A program made the translations under genes and the position numbers. The notes beneath the pieces are model-generated. The model saw only the letters and a program-made list of their open reading frames with translations, did not search any database and was not told the origin of the DNA. Shown piece by piece: positions 1 to 6,857 of a DNA stretch of 11,939 nucleotides (position 1 is its first letter; every line of letters begins with the position of its first letter). The DNA is from Clostridia bacterium (GTDB taxonomy: Bacteria > Bacillota > Clostridia > Christensenellales > CAG-138), in assembly GCA_016293975.1 (NCBI GenBank), contig JAEDCW010000053.1:1-11939 (forward strand), given 5' to 3'.

Positions 1-51
1 GACCGTTACGGGTGCATACCTCTCTTCGCTTACTCTTGCCGCTACTGCCAT
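1..51 (-). CDS. Start of a probable FtsL-like cell-division protein (partial)
   Basis: Only the first 17 codons are in the window; the gene continues past base 1. An ATG at 49-51 follows a GAGGAG ribosome binding site with a spacing of about 8 bases, and starts 28 bp after the rsmH stop codon in the same direction. The visible peptide begins MAVAARVSEERYAPV and is too short to show a domain. In Bacillota the gene after rsmH is normally ftsL or another small septum protein with one membrane segment, so the call rests on position in the mraZ-rsmH cluster rather than on sequence. The start itself is well supported by the ribosome binding site. Confidence 0.6.
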   Translation of the reverse strand, partial: MAVAARVSEERYAPVTV

Positions 52-79
52 TTTATTCACTCCTCGTGCAATTATTCTG

Positions 80-1018
80 TCACAGCTTTTCTATAGCTCT
101 CAGTTTCGCGCTGTGCGAGCGGTAATTATCGCTCATTTCCGTTTCGGAAGCTATCAGTGGCTTCTTTGTCAATATCCTCGACGTAGGCTTCTTTCCGCAT
201 GTACATACGGGTGCGCGTCTGTCGCATACACACGGGTTTTCAAAGCTCTTGAACGTTTGCTTAACCACTCTGTCCTCAAGTGAATGGAATGTGATTATCG
301 CAAGTACTCCTCCTGGTGAAAGCAAGCTTTCGGCATTCCTTATCGCTTCCTCCAGGCCGTCAAGTTCGGCATTTACTTCGATTCGTATCGCCTGGAATGT
401 TCTCCTTGCCGGGTGCTGTGCTTCGTTGTACGCCGCCTTACCCATCGTTCTCTTTACGATTTCCACAAGCTCCTTAGTGCTCTCTATGGGTTTTTGCTCC
501 CTCGCTCTGAGTATCGCGGAGGCTACCTTTCCGGCGTATCTCTCCTCGCCGTATTCGCGTATTATCGTCGCAAGCCGTTCAAATGTGTATGTATTGACGA
601 CGTCGTAAGCACTCAGTGCCTGCTCTGTGTCCATCCTCATGTCGAGGGGTGCGTCCGTGTTGTAGGAAAAGCCCCTTTCTTTGGTGTCTATCTGGTGGGA
701 GGAGACACCCAAATCCAACAGTATCCCATCTACCTGTGTGACTCCGATTCCGTTTAACAGCGTCTTCATATCGAAAAAGTTGCCGCAGATTGTACCGAAC
801 TTATCGCCGAAACCTTCGAGCCGCTTTGTCGCTGCCTGTATTGCCTCCCTGTCTCTGTCGATGCCAATCAGCCTCGAGCCTTTGGGCAGTCTTGACAGTA
901 CAGCCTCCGCATGACCTCCGCCTCCCAGTGTGCCGTCTACGAATAATCCGCCTCGCGAGGGTTTAAGGAGTTCCAACACTTCATCGAGCATTATCGGTAT
1001 GTGTACAAATTCACTCAT
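80..1018 (-). CDS. rsmH: 16S rRNA (cytosine(1402)-N(4))-methyltransferase RsmH
   Basis: This cytoplasmic enzyme uses S-adenosylmethionine to methylate N4 of C1402 in 16S rRNA, in the decoding centre. The 312-residue length is normal for the family. Family motifs are all present: the SAM-binding loop GTLGGGGH at residues 29-36, GIDRD near 52-56, LDLGVSSHQID at 101-111, HPARRTFQAIRIEVN at 202-216, and FHSLEDR at 244-250. Four cysteines at 263, 265, 272 and 274 form a pair of CxC motifs before the conserved C-terminal stretch with SDNYRSHSAKLRAIEK. The ATG overlaps the mraZ stop codon as ATGA, so translation is probably coupled. AAGGA lies six bases before the start. The gene is transcribed with mraZ and the following gene. 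The identification is firm. Confidence 0.97.
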   Translation of the reverse strand: MSEFVHIPIMLDEVLELLKPSRGGLFVDGTLGGGGHAEAVLSRLPKGSRLIGIDRDREAIQAATKRLEGFGDKFGTICGNFFDMKTLLNGIGVTQVDGILLDLGVSSHQIDTKERGFSYNTDAPLDMRMDTEQALSAYDVVNTYTFERLATIIREYGEERYAGKVASAILRAREQKPIESTKELVEIVKRTMGKAAYNEAQHPARRTFQAIRIEVNAELDGLEEAIRNAESLLSPGGVLAIITFHSLEDRVVKQTFKSFENPCVCDRRAPVCTCGKKPTSRILTKKPLIASETEMSDNYRSHSAKLRAIEKL

Positions 1019-1470
1019 TTGTTTTCCTTAGCCGTAGCTGTAATGCCCGTATTCCATGCGGTAGGATCGTTTTTAAGCCCATTGTAAAAGCTGTTCCACA
1101 TCTCTGTTCCCCAGATTTCTACACTCTGATGCATACCTACGAGTATTACCTCTTCGTTTATCTTGGCAATCTCCCTCAAAAGCTGAGGTATGAGTATTCT
1201 CCCCTGCTTATCGATATCACAGTCACTCGTAGTGTACATAATCGCACGCTTGAGGTTCGTGGCTTCAATGTTGTCATCGCTAACGTTTATCAGATTTCGT
1301 TTTCTTATGTCATAAGCCTCAAGTGACATGAGTTCAAGTCCTATACCACGCCTTATATCGGTCGTGGCCTGCGAAATTATGACCGTCTCGCCAAGCTCGG
1401 CACGCCACTTGGCAGGCAAAAACACCCGGCCTTTACTGTCAACCGTGTGGGTATAAGTGCCAAGAAGCAT
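1015..1470 (-). CDS. mraZ: Transcriptional regulator MraZ
   Basis: MraZ is a DNA-binding protein of the SpoVT/AbrB type that forms rings and represses the division and cell-wall cluster it heads. The product has 151 residues, close to the usual 140-150. Both halves carry the family signature: HTVDSKGRVFLPAKWR at residues 8-23 and DIDKQGRILIPQLLRE at 85-100. The start at 1468-1470 is chosen because AAAGGAGG lies five bases before it and because family members begin M-L/F-x-G-x-Y-x-H; an ATG 27 bases further upstream (1497) lacks this support. The stop overlaps the rsmH start by ATGA. GGG-type repeats in its promoter suggest self-regulation. Confidence 0.96.
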   Translation of the reverse strand: MLLGTYTHTVDSKGRVFLPAKWRAELGETVIISQATTDIRRGIGLELMSLEAYDIRKRNLINVSDDNIEATNLKRAIMYTTSDCDIDKQGRILIPQLLREIAKINEEVILVGMHQSVEIWGTEMWNSFYNGLKNDPTAWNTGITATAKENK

Positions 1471-1541
1471 AGCGGCCTCCTTTCGTGCTATTTCCAACTA
1501 AATGTCGGATTCTTTTGCAGATCATTCATTACATACGACTT

Positions 1542-1609
1542 ACCCGTATTTTAACCCATTTCAATTTACTTTGCAACCACTTTAACCCATTTTTATTGTC
1601 TTTCACCCT
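1542..1609 (-). promoter_or_regulatory. Putative MraZ-box repeats upstream of mraZ
   Basis: On the minus strand this stretch repeats short AAA-nn-GGG-like units. CGGG is at 1543-1546, TGGG at 1555-1558, GTGG at 1577-1580, TGGG at 1586-1589 and AGGG at 1606-1609. They are 12, 22, 9 and 20 bp apart, that is about one or two helical turns each, and several are preceded by AAA. MraZ of Escherichia coli binds TGGG-type repeats in its own promoter, and Mollicutes MraZ binds AAAGTG-type repeats, so these are candidate sites for the adjacent mraZ product. The match is by eye and the spacing is not perfectly regular. Confidence 0.55.
1548..1576 (-). promoter_or_regulatory. Promoter of the mraZ-rsmH operon
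   Basis: On the minus strand TTGCAA (1571-1576) and TAAAAT (1548-1553) are separated by exactly 17 bp, a good SigA-type promoter (4/6 and 5/6 matches). The start of transcription would be near 1541, giving a leader of about 70 bases before mraZ. It lies inside the GGG-type repeats, so MraZ bound there would block RNA polymerase. Confidence 0.6.
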
Positions 1610-1700
1610 ATTTTTAATGCCTTTTTTGCATTTTTAAGTTGCGGAGCACCTAAAAGGCATGACGCGAAAAAAAGCGTTCTAAGTAATATCCCGTCATAGC

Positions 1701-1729
1701 TTTACTAAAAAAAAAGAATGCTGTATAAT
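1701..1729 (+). promoter_or_regulatory. Promoter of the alpha-oxoamine synthase gene
   Basis: TTTACT (1701-1706) and a perfect TATAAT (1724-1729) are separated by 17 bp. Transcription would begin near 1736, leaving a leader of about 19 bases that contains the GAGG ribosome binding site. It is divergent from the mraZ promoter. Confidence 0.75.
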
Positions 1730-1754
1730 ACTATTTATTTTGCGAGGTATTTAT

Positions 1755-2960
1755 ATGAACTTATTGGATGTATTCGAGTCCTATACTTTTCCTCAGGATT
1801 TGATGAAGCAAGGACTGTACCCGTATTTTCATGCGCTCGAAAGTGGGCAGGATACCGAGGTTATAATCGATGGGCATCCCACGATAATGCTCGGCTCGAA
1901 CAATTACCTTGGTCTCACAAGCGACAAGAGGACAATAGCCGCGGCTCACGAAGCATTGGACAAGTTCGGTACAGGTTGCTCGGGTTCACGTTTCCTGAAC
2001 GGTACGCTGACACTTCATCTTGAGCTTGAGAGGGAGCTCGCCGAGTTCTTCCACAAGGATGAGGCCATCACTTTCTCAACGGGCTTCCAGACAAATCTGG
2101 GCATAGTATCCGCTGTAGCCACACGCCACACTTACATACTCCACGACTCAGAGAATCACGCGAGTTTGCTCGATGCGAGCCGTCTGAGCTTTGCAAAGAG
2201 GGTATACAAGTACGAGCACAATAACATGGAAGATCTCGAGGATAAGCTTTCGAGGATTCCCGAAGATGCTGAGATACTGATCATCACCGACGGCGTATTC
2301 TCGATGTCCGGCGACCTTGCGAATCTGCCCGAGCTCGTAAGGCTCAAGAAGAAGTACAATGCATTGCTTATGGTTGACGACGCACACGGCGTTGGCATGA
2401 TAGGCGACTGCGGACGCGGAACGGCTTCACACTTTGACCTTGAGGACGATGTCGACATCATAATGACGACATTCTCGAAGTCATTCGCTTCTTTGGGCGG
2501 ATGCATGGCGGCGAACAAAGCGATAGCCAACTATGTCCGTCACCACTCCCGTCCGTTTATTTTCAGCGCATCGATTCCCCCGTCCAATGCTGCAGCGGCG
2601 CTCGAAGCTCTGCGCATACTCCGTAGCAGTCCCGAAAGAGTTCAAGCACTCATCGACATAGCTTCCTACATGAGAGACAAGCTCCGCGCCAACAATGTTC
2701 CCATCATCGAGGGTTCAACGGCGGTTATACCCATTTTCACATACGATCCCCACAGGACGCTCTATATAGCAAAGCGCTTGTTGGAAGAGGGCGTATATGT
2801 AAATCCCGTATTGCCTCCTGCAGTTCCCGAGAATATGTGCCTGCTGCGCACAAGCTACACGGCGACCCACACCAAGGAACAGATGGACAGGGCGTGTGAT
2901 ATCATCGTCAGAGTGCTCAACGAGGTCGGCGATTACAAGCCCGAAGTTGTTGCCGAGTAG
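1755..2960 (+). CDS. Alpha-oxoamine synthase, serine palmitoyltransferase-like PLP enzyme
   Basis: This is a cytoplasmic pyridoxal-phosphate enzyme of the family that condenses an amino acid with an acyl-CoA and releases CO2 (BioF, KBL, ALAS, SPT). Fold-type I residues are visible in the 401-residue product: GTGCSGSRFLNGT at 72-84, cofactor-stacking His135 in ENHAS, Asp208 and His211 in VDDAHGVG, and Schiff-base Lys242 in TTFSKSFASLGG. SRFLNGT and the N-terminal LYPYFHALES-QDTEVI resemble Bacteroides serine palmitoyltransferase as I remember it, more than the glycine acetyltransferase motif (…CGT) or BioF. The ATG at 1755 is preferred over a TTG at 1740 because GAGG lies seven bases before it. 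It is a single gene with its own promoter and terminator, and no lipid gene is nearby. The family is sure; the substrate is inferred. Confidence 0.85.
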   Translation: MNLLDVFESYTFPQDLMKQGLYPYFHALESGQDTEVIIDGHPTIMLGSNNYLGLTSDKRTIAAAHEALDKFGTGCSGSRFLNGTLTLHLELERELAEFFHKDEAITFSTGFQTNLGIVSAVATRHTYILHDSENHASLLDASRLSFAKRVYKYEHNNMEDLEDKLSRIPEDAEILIITDGVFSMSGDLANLPELVRLKKKYNALLMVDDAHGVGMIGDCGRGTASHFDLEDDVDIIMTTFSKSFASLGGCMAANKAIANYVRHHSRPFIFSASIPPSNAAAALEALRILRSSPERVQALIDIASYMRDKLRANNVPIIEGSTAVIPIFTYDPHRTLYIAKRLLEEGVYVNPVLPPAVPENMCLLRTSYTATHTKEQMDRACDIIVRVLNEVGDYKPEVVAE

Positions 2961-3027
2961 GATGAAAGCGCACTGCGAATTGTTGAGTTCGCATTTGACA
3001 GAGAACAGATTTATAAACATAGCAAAG

Positions 3028-3058
3028 AAAACAGCTTTTCGATACGGAAGCTGTTTTT
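3028..3058 (+). terminator. Intrinsic terminator after the alpha-oxoamine synthase gene
   Basis: A perfect 10-bp stem pairs 3028-3037 (AAAACAGCTT) with 3048-3057 (AAGCTGTTTT), with a 10-base loop. The T-run continues to 3058. The A-rich 5' side may make it work in both directions. It lies 68 bases after the stop codon. Confidence 0.8.
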
Positions 3059-3123
3059 CGTTGTTTCGCTTGGCGTGTTCACCCTCCCGAAACCCGAGCG
3101 TATTCGAGGACCCGTGTTACAGC

Positions 3124-3148
3124 AAAAAACGCCCCGGATTGGGGCGTT
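3124..3148 (-). terminator. Intrinsic terminator of htrA
   Basis: Read on the minus strand, AACGCCCC (3141-3148) pairs with GGGGCGTT (3128-3135) around a 5-base loop, and a T-run follows at 3129-3124. It is 25 bases after the htrA stop codon and is a classic GC-rich terminator. Confidence 0.88.
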
Positions 3149-3172
3149 CGCTATGGGGGATAAGAAATACAA

Positions 3173-4543
3173 TCAGTTGCCGGAGTTTGCCGCAAGTGTT
3201 ATGGTAACGGATACCATCTTTCCGTCGCGCTCAACGCTCAATGTTACATCGTCGCCAACGTTCTTATCGGCGAGATAACCTGTGAGATCCGTCGTCTGCG
3301 TTACCATAACTTCATCGATGCTTATTATACGGTCTCCGACCTTAAGACCCGCCTTGAATGTGCTCTCCAAGCTAATGGCGGCTACGTATACACCGGCATT
3401 TCTGAAGCCGTACTGTGCGGCTGCCTGTGCATCAAGCTGTCTGACTGTTATGCCTAAAACTGCCTTGTTGGTGCTCGTCTGTGTACCTTCGCCTTCGTAT
3501 GTACCCTTATCTATGAGCTGGGTGGCTATCTCAAGCGCTGTGTTACTGTCTATCGCAAAGCCCAGACCCTCAGAATCGTTGTCGGAACTCTTTGCACTCA
3601 CTATGCCGATCAGTTCGCCGTTTGCGTTATACAATGCGCCACCCGAGTTGCCGGGGCTGACCGCCGCAGTCATCTGTATGACATTGAGCTGTATCGTCTG
3701 TGATGAAGACAGGCCGTTGCCGAAGCTGAATCCGAAGCCGAAGCTCTGGTTGAAATTGTTACCGTATGATTCGTTCTCAACCGTAACACTTATCGTTCTG
3801 TCAAGTGCAGATACTATGCCCTCGGAGATGGAGCCCGAGAATTGTCCCTCAGGGTTACCTACCGCGTAGCACACTGCGCCCTGTTTTACCGTGTCGCTGT
3901 CTGCAACCTCTGCGGGTGTGAGACCTGTTGCATCGATTTTAATAACCGCGATATCGCCCTCTACGTAACTGCCGACTACCTGTGCCTCATATTCCTTGCC
4001 GTCATGAAGCTGTACGGTAATCTTTGATGCGCCGGTTATGACGTGTGCCGACGTGATAATGTAGCCGTTTTCGCTCAATATAACGCCTGAGCCCGCACCG
4101 CCTGTTACATAGCTGCCGAACCAATTGTTGCTAACGGTCATGTTCTCCGTCGTAATCGCCACGACTGTAGGCTCTACCTTTGCCGCCACCTGCTCAGATG
4201 TGAGAGTGCCGGCTGTAGATGTAAGCGTATCGGCATTTGTCGAATTTACCTTGTTTATCACTACTTTATTATCGTTGTTGCGGTTTGAGAGCTCTGCGCC
4301 CAAATAGCCCATGCCCATGCACAATCCCAATACGAGTACTGCCGCGACTATTTTGAGTATCACCTTGCCAGGGTGCCTTTTCTTTACGGACCCGCTTCCC
4401 ATAGTGCTTGTGGTATTGTTCCATGTCGCTTCACCGAATGTAGCTGACGGCGTATTGTCTGTATATCTTACCCCTTCTGAAAAGGTTCCATCGCTTGTAT
4501 GCGTCATTGCGTTGTCAAATTCGTCGCCGTTAATGTCTGTCAT
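3173..4543 (-). CDS. htrA: Membrane-anchored HtrA/DegP-type serine protease with PDZ domain
   Basis: This is a trypsin-like quality-control protease acting outside the membrane on misfolded proteins. The 456 residues give, in order: a hydrophilic Thr/Ser/Asn-rich cytoplasmic tail (1-57), one membrane segment (about 61-82), a linker, the protease domain (about 118-345) and one PDZ domain (about 360-450). The catalytic triad is His167 in ITSAHVI, Asp197 in GDIAVIKI and Ser300 in SPGNSGGAL. Residues 256-283 are an Asn/Phe/Gly/Ser-rich insertion between the LDR and IQ motifs, where homologues are short. The start has AGGAGG eight bases upstream. It lies downstream of a kinase and regulator in the same direction, as with B. 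subtilis cssRS and its htrA-type target, and its upstream DNA carries a probable site for that regulator. Confidence 0.95.
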   Translation of the reverse strand: MTDINGDEFDNAMTHTSDGTFSEGVRYTDNTPSATFGEATWNNTTSTMGSGSVKKRHPGKVILKIVAAVLVLGLCMGMGYLGAELSNRNNDNKVVINKVNSTNADTLTSTAGTLTSEQVAAKVEPTVVAITTENMTVSNNWFGSYVTGGAGSGVILSENGYIITSAHVITGASKITVQLHDGKEYEAQVVGSYVEGDIAVIKIDATGLTPAEVADSDTVKQGAVCYAVGNPEGQFSGSISEGIVSALDRTISVTVENESYGNNFNQSFGFGFSFGNGLSSSQTIQLNVIQMTAAVSPGNSGGALYNANGELIGIVSAKSSDNDSEGLGFAIDSNTALEIATQLIDKGTYEGEGTQTSTNKAVLGITVRQLDAQAAAQYGFRNAGVYVAAISLESTFKAGLKVGDRIISIDEVMVTQTTDLTGYLADKNVGDDVTLSVERDGKMVSVTITLAANSGN

Positions 4544-4585
4544 AGTTCTATCCTCCTTGAAAGACTATCGTATGAGAAAAGCCGC

Positions 4586-4634
4586 TGCGCTATACTGTGG
4601 GCCTTTCTCTTTTCTACGCCCACAGTATATCGCA
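4586..4634. repeat. Long inverted repeat between the response regulator gene and htrA
   Basis: Positions 4586-4602 (TGCGC, then TATACTGTGGGC) are the reverse complement of 4618-4634 with one mismatch in 17, around a 15-base centre. No T-run follows on the htrA strand, so it is not an obvious terminator. One arm contains a TATACT that may be the htrA -10 element (4624-4629). It could be an operator, or a hairpin in read-through RNA from the regulator gene. The repeat is certain; its role is not. Confidence 0.85.
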
Positions 4635-4666
4635 CCGACTTAAACCAACAGTAAATAGAATTTAAA
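4624..4666 (-). promoter_or_regulatory. Probable OmpR-type regulator site and htrA promoter
   Basis: On the minus strand TTTAA, TTTAC and TTTAA occur at 4662-4666, 4651-4655 and 4640-4644, exactly 11 bp apart. This is the direct-repeat spacing used by OmpR/PhoB-type regulators. Six bases after the shared sequence TGGTTTAAGTCG (4636-4647) comes TATACT (4624-4629), a plausible -10 element with no good -35 box, as expected for an activated promoter. The site sits just after the stop codon of the response regulator gene. Confidence 0.6.
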
Positions 4667-4680
4667 CAACAGATAAACTA

Positions 4681-5382
4681 TTAATTGTTCTTCTTCCTCA
4701 TCCTGTAACCCGCCCCTCTGACGGTTTGTATATATTGGGGGTTTGCCGAGTCAGTCTCAATCTTTTCGCGCAATCTGTTGATATGCACGGCGACAGTCGC
4801 ATTGTCACCTAGCGCATCCATGCCCCACACATGCTCGTAAATCGTCTCTCTGTCGAATACCACGCCCGCATTCTTCATCAAAAAGTGTAGCAGCTCATAT
4901 TCCTTGTTCTTTAATTCCACCTCTTTGTCGTCCACCCAGACCTGTCTGCTTTTCTTGTTTAGCTTTAATGAACCTATAACAAGCTCATCCTCCGGCGCAT
5001 CACCTTCCTTGTCCTTAAGCCTCTCATACTGAGCAATGTTGGCGTTTACTCTTGCTACAAGCACGCTCGGCGAAAACGGCTTTTCTATGTAGTCATCCGC
5101 ACCTAGTCCGAGTCCGCGTATCTTATCGAGGTCGTCGGTCCTCGCTGTAACGAGCAATATAGGTATGTCCTTCTTGCTTCTCAGCCTTCTGCACACCTCA
5201 AAGCCATCCATTCCCGGAAGCATAACATCCAGAAGTACAATGTCAAAATCCCCCTCGAGTGCGGTCATTAGCCCGTCCTCTCCGTTTGACTCGATTTGTG
5301 TCGATAAATTGCTCGCTTCGAGGTAGTCCCTCTCTATCCTTGCAATCGCCGTATCATCTTCTATTATAAGCACACGTTTCAT
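4681..5382 (-). CDS. OmpR/PhoB-family DNA-binding response regulator
   Basis: This is the output half of a two-component system: phosphorylation of the receiver domain by the neighbouring kinase alters DNA binding. The 233-residue product has a receiver domain (1-115) with the acidic pocket Glu8, Asp9 and Asp10, phospho-acceptor Asp52 in LLDVMLPGMDG, Thr79 in LLVTAR and Lys101 in YIEKPF. A winged-helix DNA-binding domain (about 133-230) has the typical ELKNKEYELLHFLMKN, RETIYEHVWG and VHINRLREKIE segments and ends in VRGAGYRM. GGAGG lies seven bases before the ATG, and the start overlaps the kinase stop as ATGA. Its likely targets are its own operon and htrA. By context it is CssR-like, but sequence alone does not prove orthology. 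Confidence 0.95.
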   Translation of the reverse strand: MKRVLIIEDDTAIARIERDYLEASNLSTQIESNGEDGLMTALEGDFDIVLLDVMLPGMDGFEVCRRLRSKKDIPILLVTARTDDLDKIRGLGLGADDYIEKPFSPSVLVARVNANIAQYERLKDKEGDAPEDELVIGSLKLNKKSRQVWVDDKEVELKNKEYELLHFLMKNAGVVFDRETIYEHVWGMDALGDNATVAVHINRLREKIETDSANPQYIQTVRGAGYRMRKKNN

Positions 5383-6497
5383 ACAGATGCCTCCAATATC
5401 GGTAGCTGGATCTCCAACTCAAGTCCATGAGGTTGCACGTTCCTCGCTATTATAACACCGTTCATATTTCTCACCGCCCTCGACACTATCGCAAGTCCAA
5501 GGCCACTTCCGCTTATCTTGCCGTTTCTCGATGGGTCCGCCCGATAAAATGCATCGAATATGTTTTCAATCGCTTCGGGCGCAACGCCGTGGCCGTCGTC
5601 TGTGAATCTTATCGAGACATATTTGTCATTCGCAACCGTATGTATGTGCAGGTTGCCTTCTTCGGACAGCTTGTACTTGCAACTGTTTTCAACTATATTG
5701 ATCACAATGCGATGAATCGTGTCCGGGTCTGCCATTACGTTTGCTTCGCCCTCTGAGCTGCAGACGATGTGAAGTCCCTTGTCCTCGTATTCGGGTGCTA
5801 TCGCACTGCAAAGCTCGTTCAACTCCGCCGCCACATCGAGCTTCTCGGGATGATCTTCGTTCTGCCCCATATCTATGCGAGAAAACAGGAACAGCTTGTT
5901 TACAAGCTTCTGTAAGTCCGCCGTCTTATCCCGTATGGTCGTAAGATACTGCATCTTGTCCTCCTCCGTGCGCGGAACTCCGTCTAAGAGGCCTTCTGCG
6001 TATGCGCGAATCGATGTCAGCGGAGATCGCAGGTCGTGCGATATGCCTGCGAGCAGTTCCTTGCGATTCCTTTCGTTTTGTTCCACGCGTTCGATCGACT
6101 GCTGAAGCTGGCTCGCCATCGAGTTGAAGTCGCTCCGTACCGTAACAAACTCATCGTTGTCGGTCTCCTGCAATCTAAAGCTTCTGTTGCCCTGACGAAG
6201 TTGCCTTAGCCCCTCTGAAAGCTGTGAAAGTGAATCTCGTATGCGCCTGAGTATTCCCCTCGAAAGCAATGTGTTGAGCAATAAAAGCGTCACAAAGAGC
6301 GCCGCCACCGTACATATTCGCGCGACCCTCTGAACACTTTCAGTAACAGATCGAAACTGCTCAAACGAATAGAATGTCTGATCCAACAGATACTGCCAGC
6401 TCAACCTATCCGCTATATACGAAAATACCGCGTACGCCAAAACGGGTACGGAGAACATCATGATATTAGAAAGGAACAGCTTTTGCTTCACAGACAT
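5379..6497 (-). CDS. Membrane sensor histidine kinase
   Basis: This is the sensor that phosphorylates the response regulator encoded next to it. The 372 residues contain two membrane segments (about 10-28 and 61-79) around a short outside loop of about 30 residues, then a HAMP linker (about 80-135). A HisKA domain follows with phospho-acceptor His154 in GISHDLRSPLTSIRAYAEGL, then an ATPase domain with the N box (Asn267 to Asn271), the G1 box DDGHGV at 300-305 and the G2 box GSGLGLA at 330-336. So short a sensor loop suggests sensing at or in the membrane. The ATG at 6497 has GGGGGTGG eight bases upstream; a TTG at 6515 would lie too close to the predicted transcript start. The kinase comes before the regulator, the reverse of the common order. 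Confidence 0.94.
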   Translation of the reverse strand: MSVKQKLFLSNIMMFSVPVLAYAVFSYIADRLSWQYLLDQTFYSFEQFRSVTESVQRVARICTVAALFVTLLLLNTLLSRGILRRIRDSLSQLSEGLRQLRQGNRSFRLQETDNDEFVTVRSDFNSMASQLQQSIERVEQNERNRKELLAGISHDLRSPLTSIRAYAEGLLDGVPRTEEDKMQYLTTIRDKTADLQKLVNKLFLFSRIDMGQNEDHPEKLDVAAELNELCSAIAPEYEDKGLHIVCSSEGEANVMADPDTIHRIVINIVENSCKYKLSEEGNLHIHTVANDKYVSIRFTDDGHGVAPEAIENIFDAFYRADPSRNGKISGSGLGLAIVSRAVRNMNGVIIARNVQPHGLELEIQLPILEASV

Positions 6498-6534
6498 AAG
6501 CGCTACCACCCCCAAAGACTTCGGATTTTTATTT

Positions 6535-6569
6535 ATTATAGCATTTTAACGCGCAGACGACTTAAACCA
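6535..6569 (-). promoter_or_regulatory. Promoter and probable regulator site of the kinase-regulator operon
   Basis: On the minus strand a perfect TATAAT (6535-6540) is 17 bp downstream of TGGTTTAAGTCG (6558-6569), the 12-bp sequence also found upstream of htrA. No good -35 box is present at the usual spacing, which fits activation by a bound regulator. Transcription would begin near 6528, about 31 bases before the ATG. The distance from the shared sequence to the -10 box is 11 bp longer than at htrA, one helical turn. Confidence 0.6.
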
Positions 6570-6647
6570 CACATAACATTTCTGCATGCAACTCGCTTTG
6601 CCTCAATTCGTGTGATTATTAAACAGCACTTTTCTCGCTCGCTTTGG

Positions 6648-6662
6648 CTGTTATACTATACT
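6648..6662 (+). promoter_or_regulatory. Candidate extended -10 promoter
   Basis: CTGTTATACTATAC contains the extended -10 form TG-T-TATACT (TATACT at 6652-6657). The same 14 bases form the -10 region of the BMP lipoprotein gene. There is no clear -35 box. A transcript would start near 6664, almost 200 bases ahead of the P-loop gene. Confidence 0.4.
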
Positions 6663-6799
6663 CATGCGGGTTCGCATATGGTATCATTTTCCTGAGACAA
6701 AAAACACGCACGACATTTATCAAGCCCAACATATTGTGGTTTTTTATGTAATAGCATACTATAGGAACATCCTTAATGAGCTGTTTCGGGAAAATGAAG

Positions 6800-6828
6800 T
6801 TGATTGTTTACCTGTTTGGTTGTACAAT
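6800..6828 (+). promoter_or_regulatory. Promoter of the P-loop/DUF1294 operon
   Basis: TTGATT (6800-6805) and TACAAT (6823-6828) are separated by exactly 17 bp, and TG directly precedes the -10 box. The start of transcription near 6835 leaves a leader of about 23 bases with AAAGGA before the ATG at 6858. Confidence 0.65.
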
Positions 6829-6857
6829 GAGTTAAACACTGAGAAAGGAATAAATAC

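Larger units (their letters stand above)
6498..6857. other. Divergent intergenic region between the kinase and P-loop genes
   Basis: This 360-base stretch has no convincing gene. It holds the kinase promoter and probable regulator site (6535-6569), an extended -10 element on the plus strand (6649-6657), a small inverted repeat ATGCG/CGCAT at 6664-6677, and the P-loop gene promoter (6800-6828). The DNA between 6663 and 6800 is AT-rich with no clear structure. Confidence 0.7.

Noticed and set aside
413..757. Long plus-strand open frames opposite rsmH
   Set aside because: They are antisense to a conserved gene, lack ribosome binding sites and encode no recognisable domain. The same holds for frames antisense to htrA, the kinase, the BMP gene and the membrane protein genes.
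1659..1697. Inverted repeat ATGACG/CGTCAT between mraZ and the oxoamine synthase gene
   Set aside because: The arms are only 6 bp with a 27-base centre, no T-run and no link to a promoter element, so chance is likely.
1740..1754. TTG start for the alpha-oxoamine synthase
   Set aside because: It lies only about four bases after the predicted transcription start and has no ribosome binding site; the ATG at 1755 has GAGG at the right distance.
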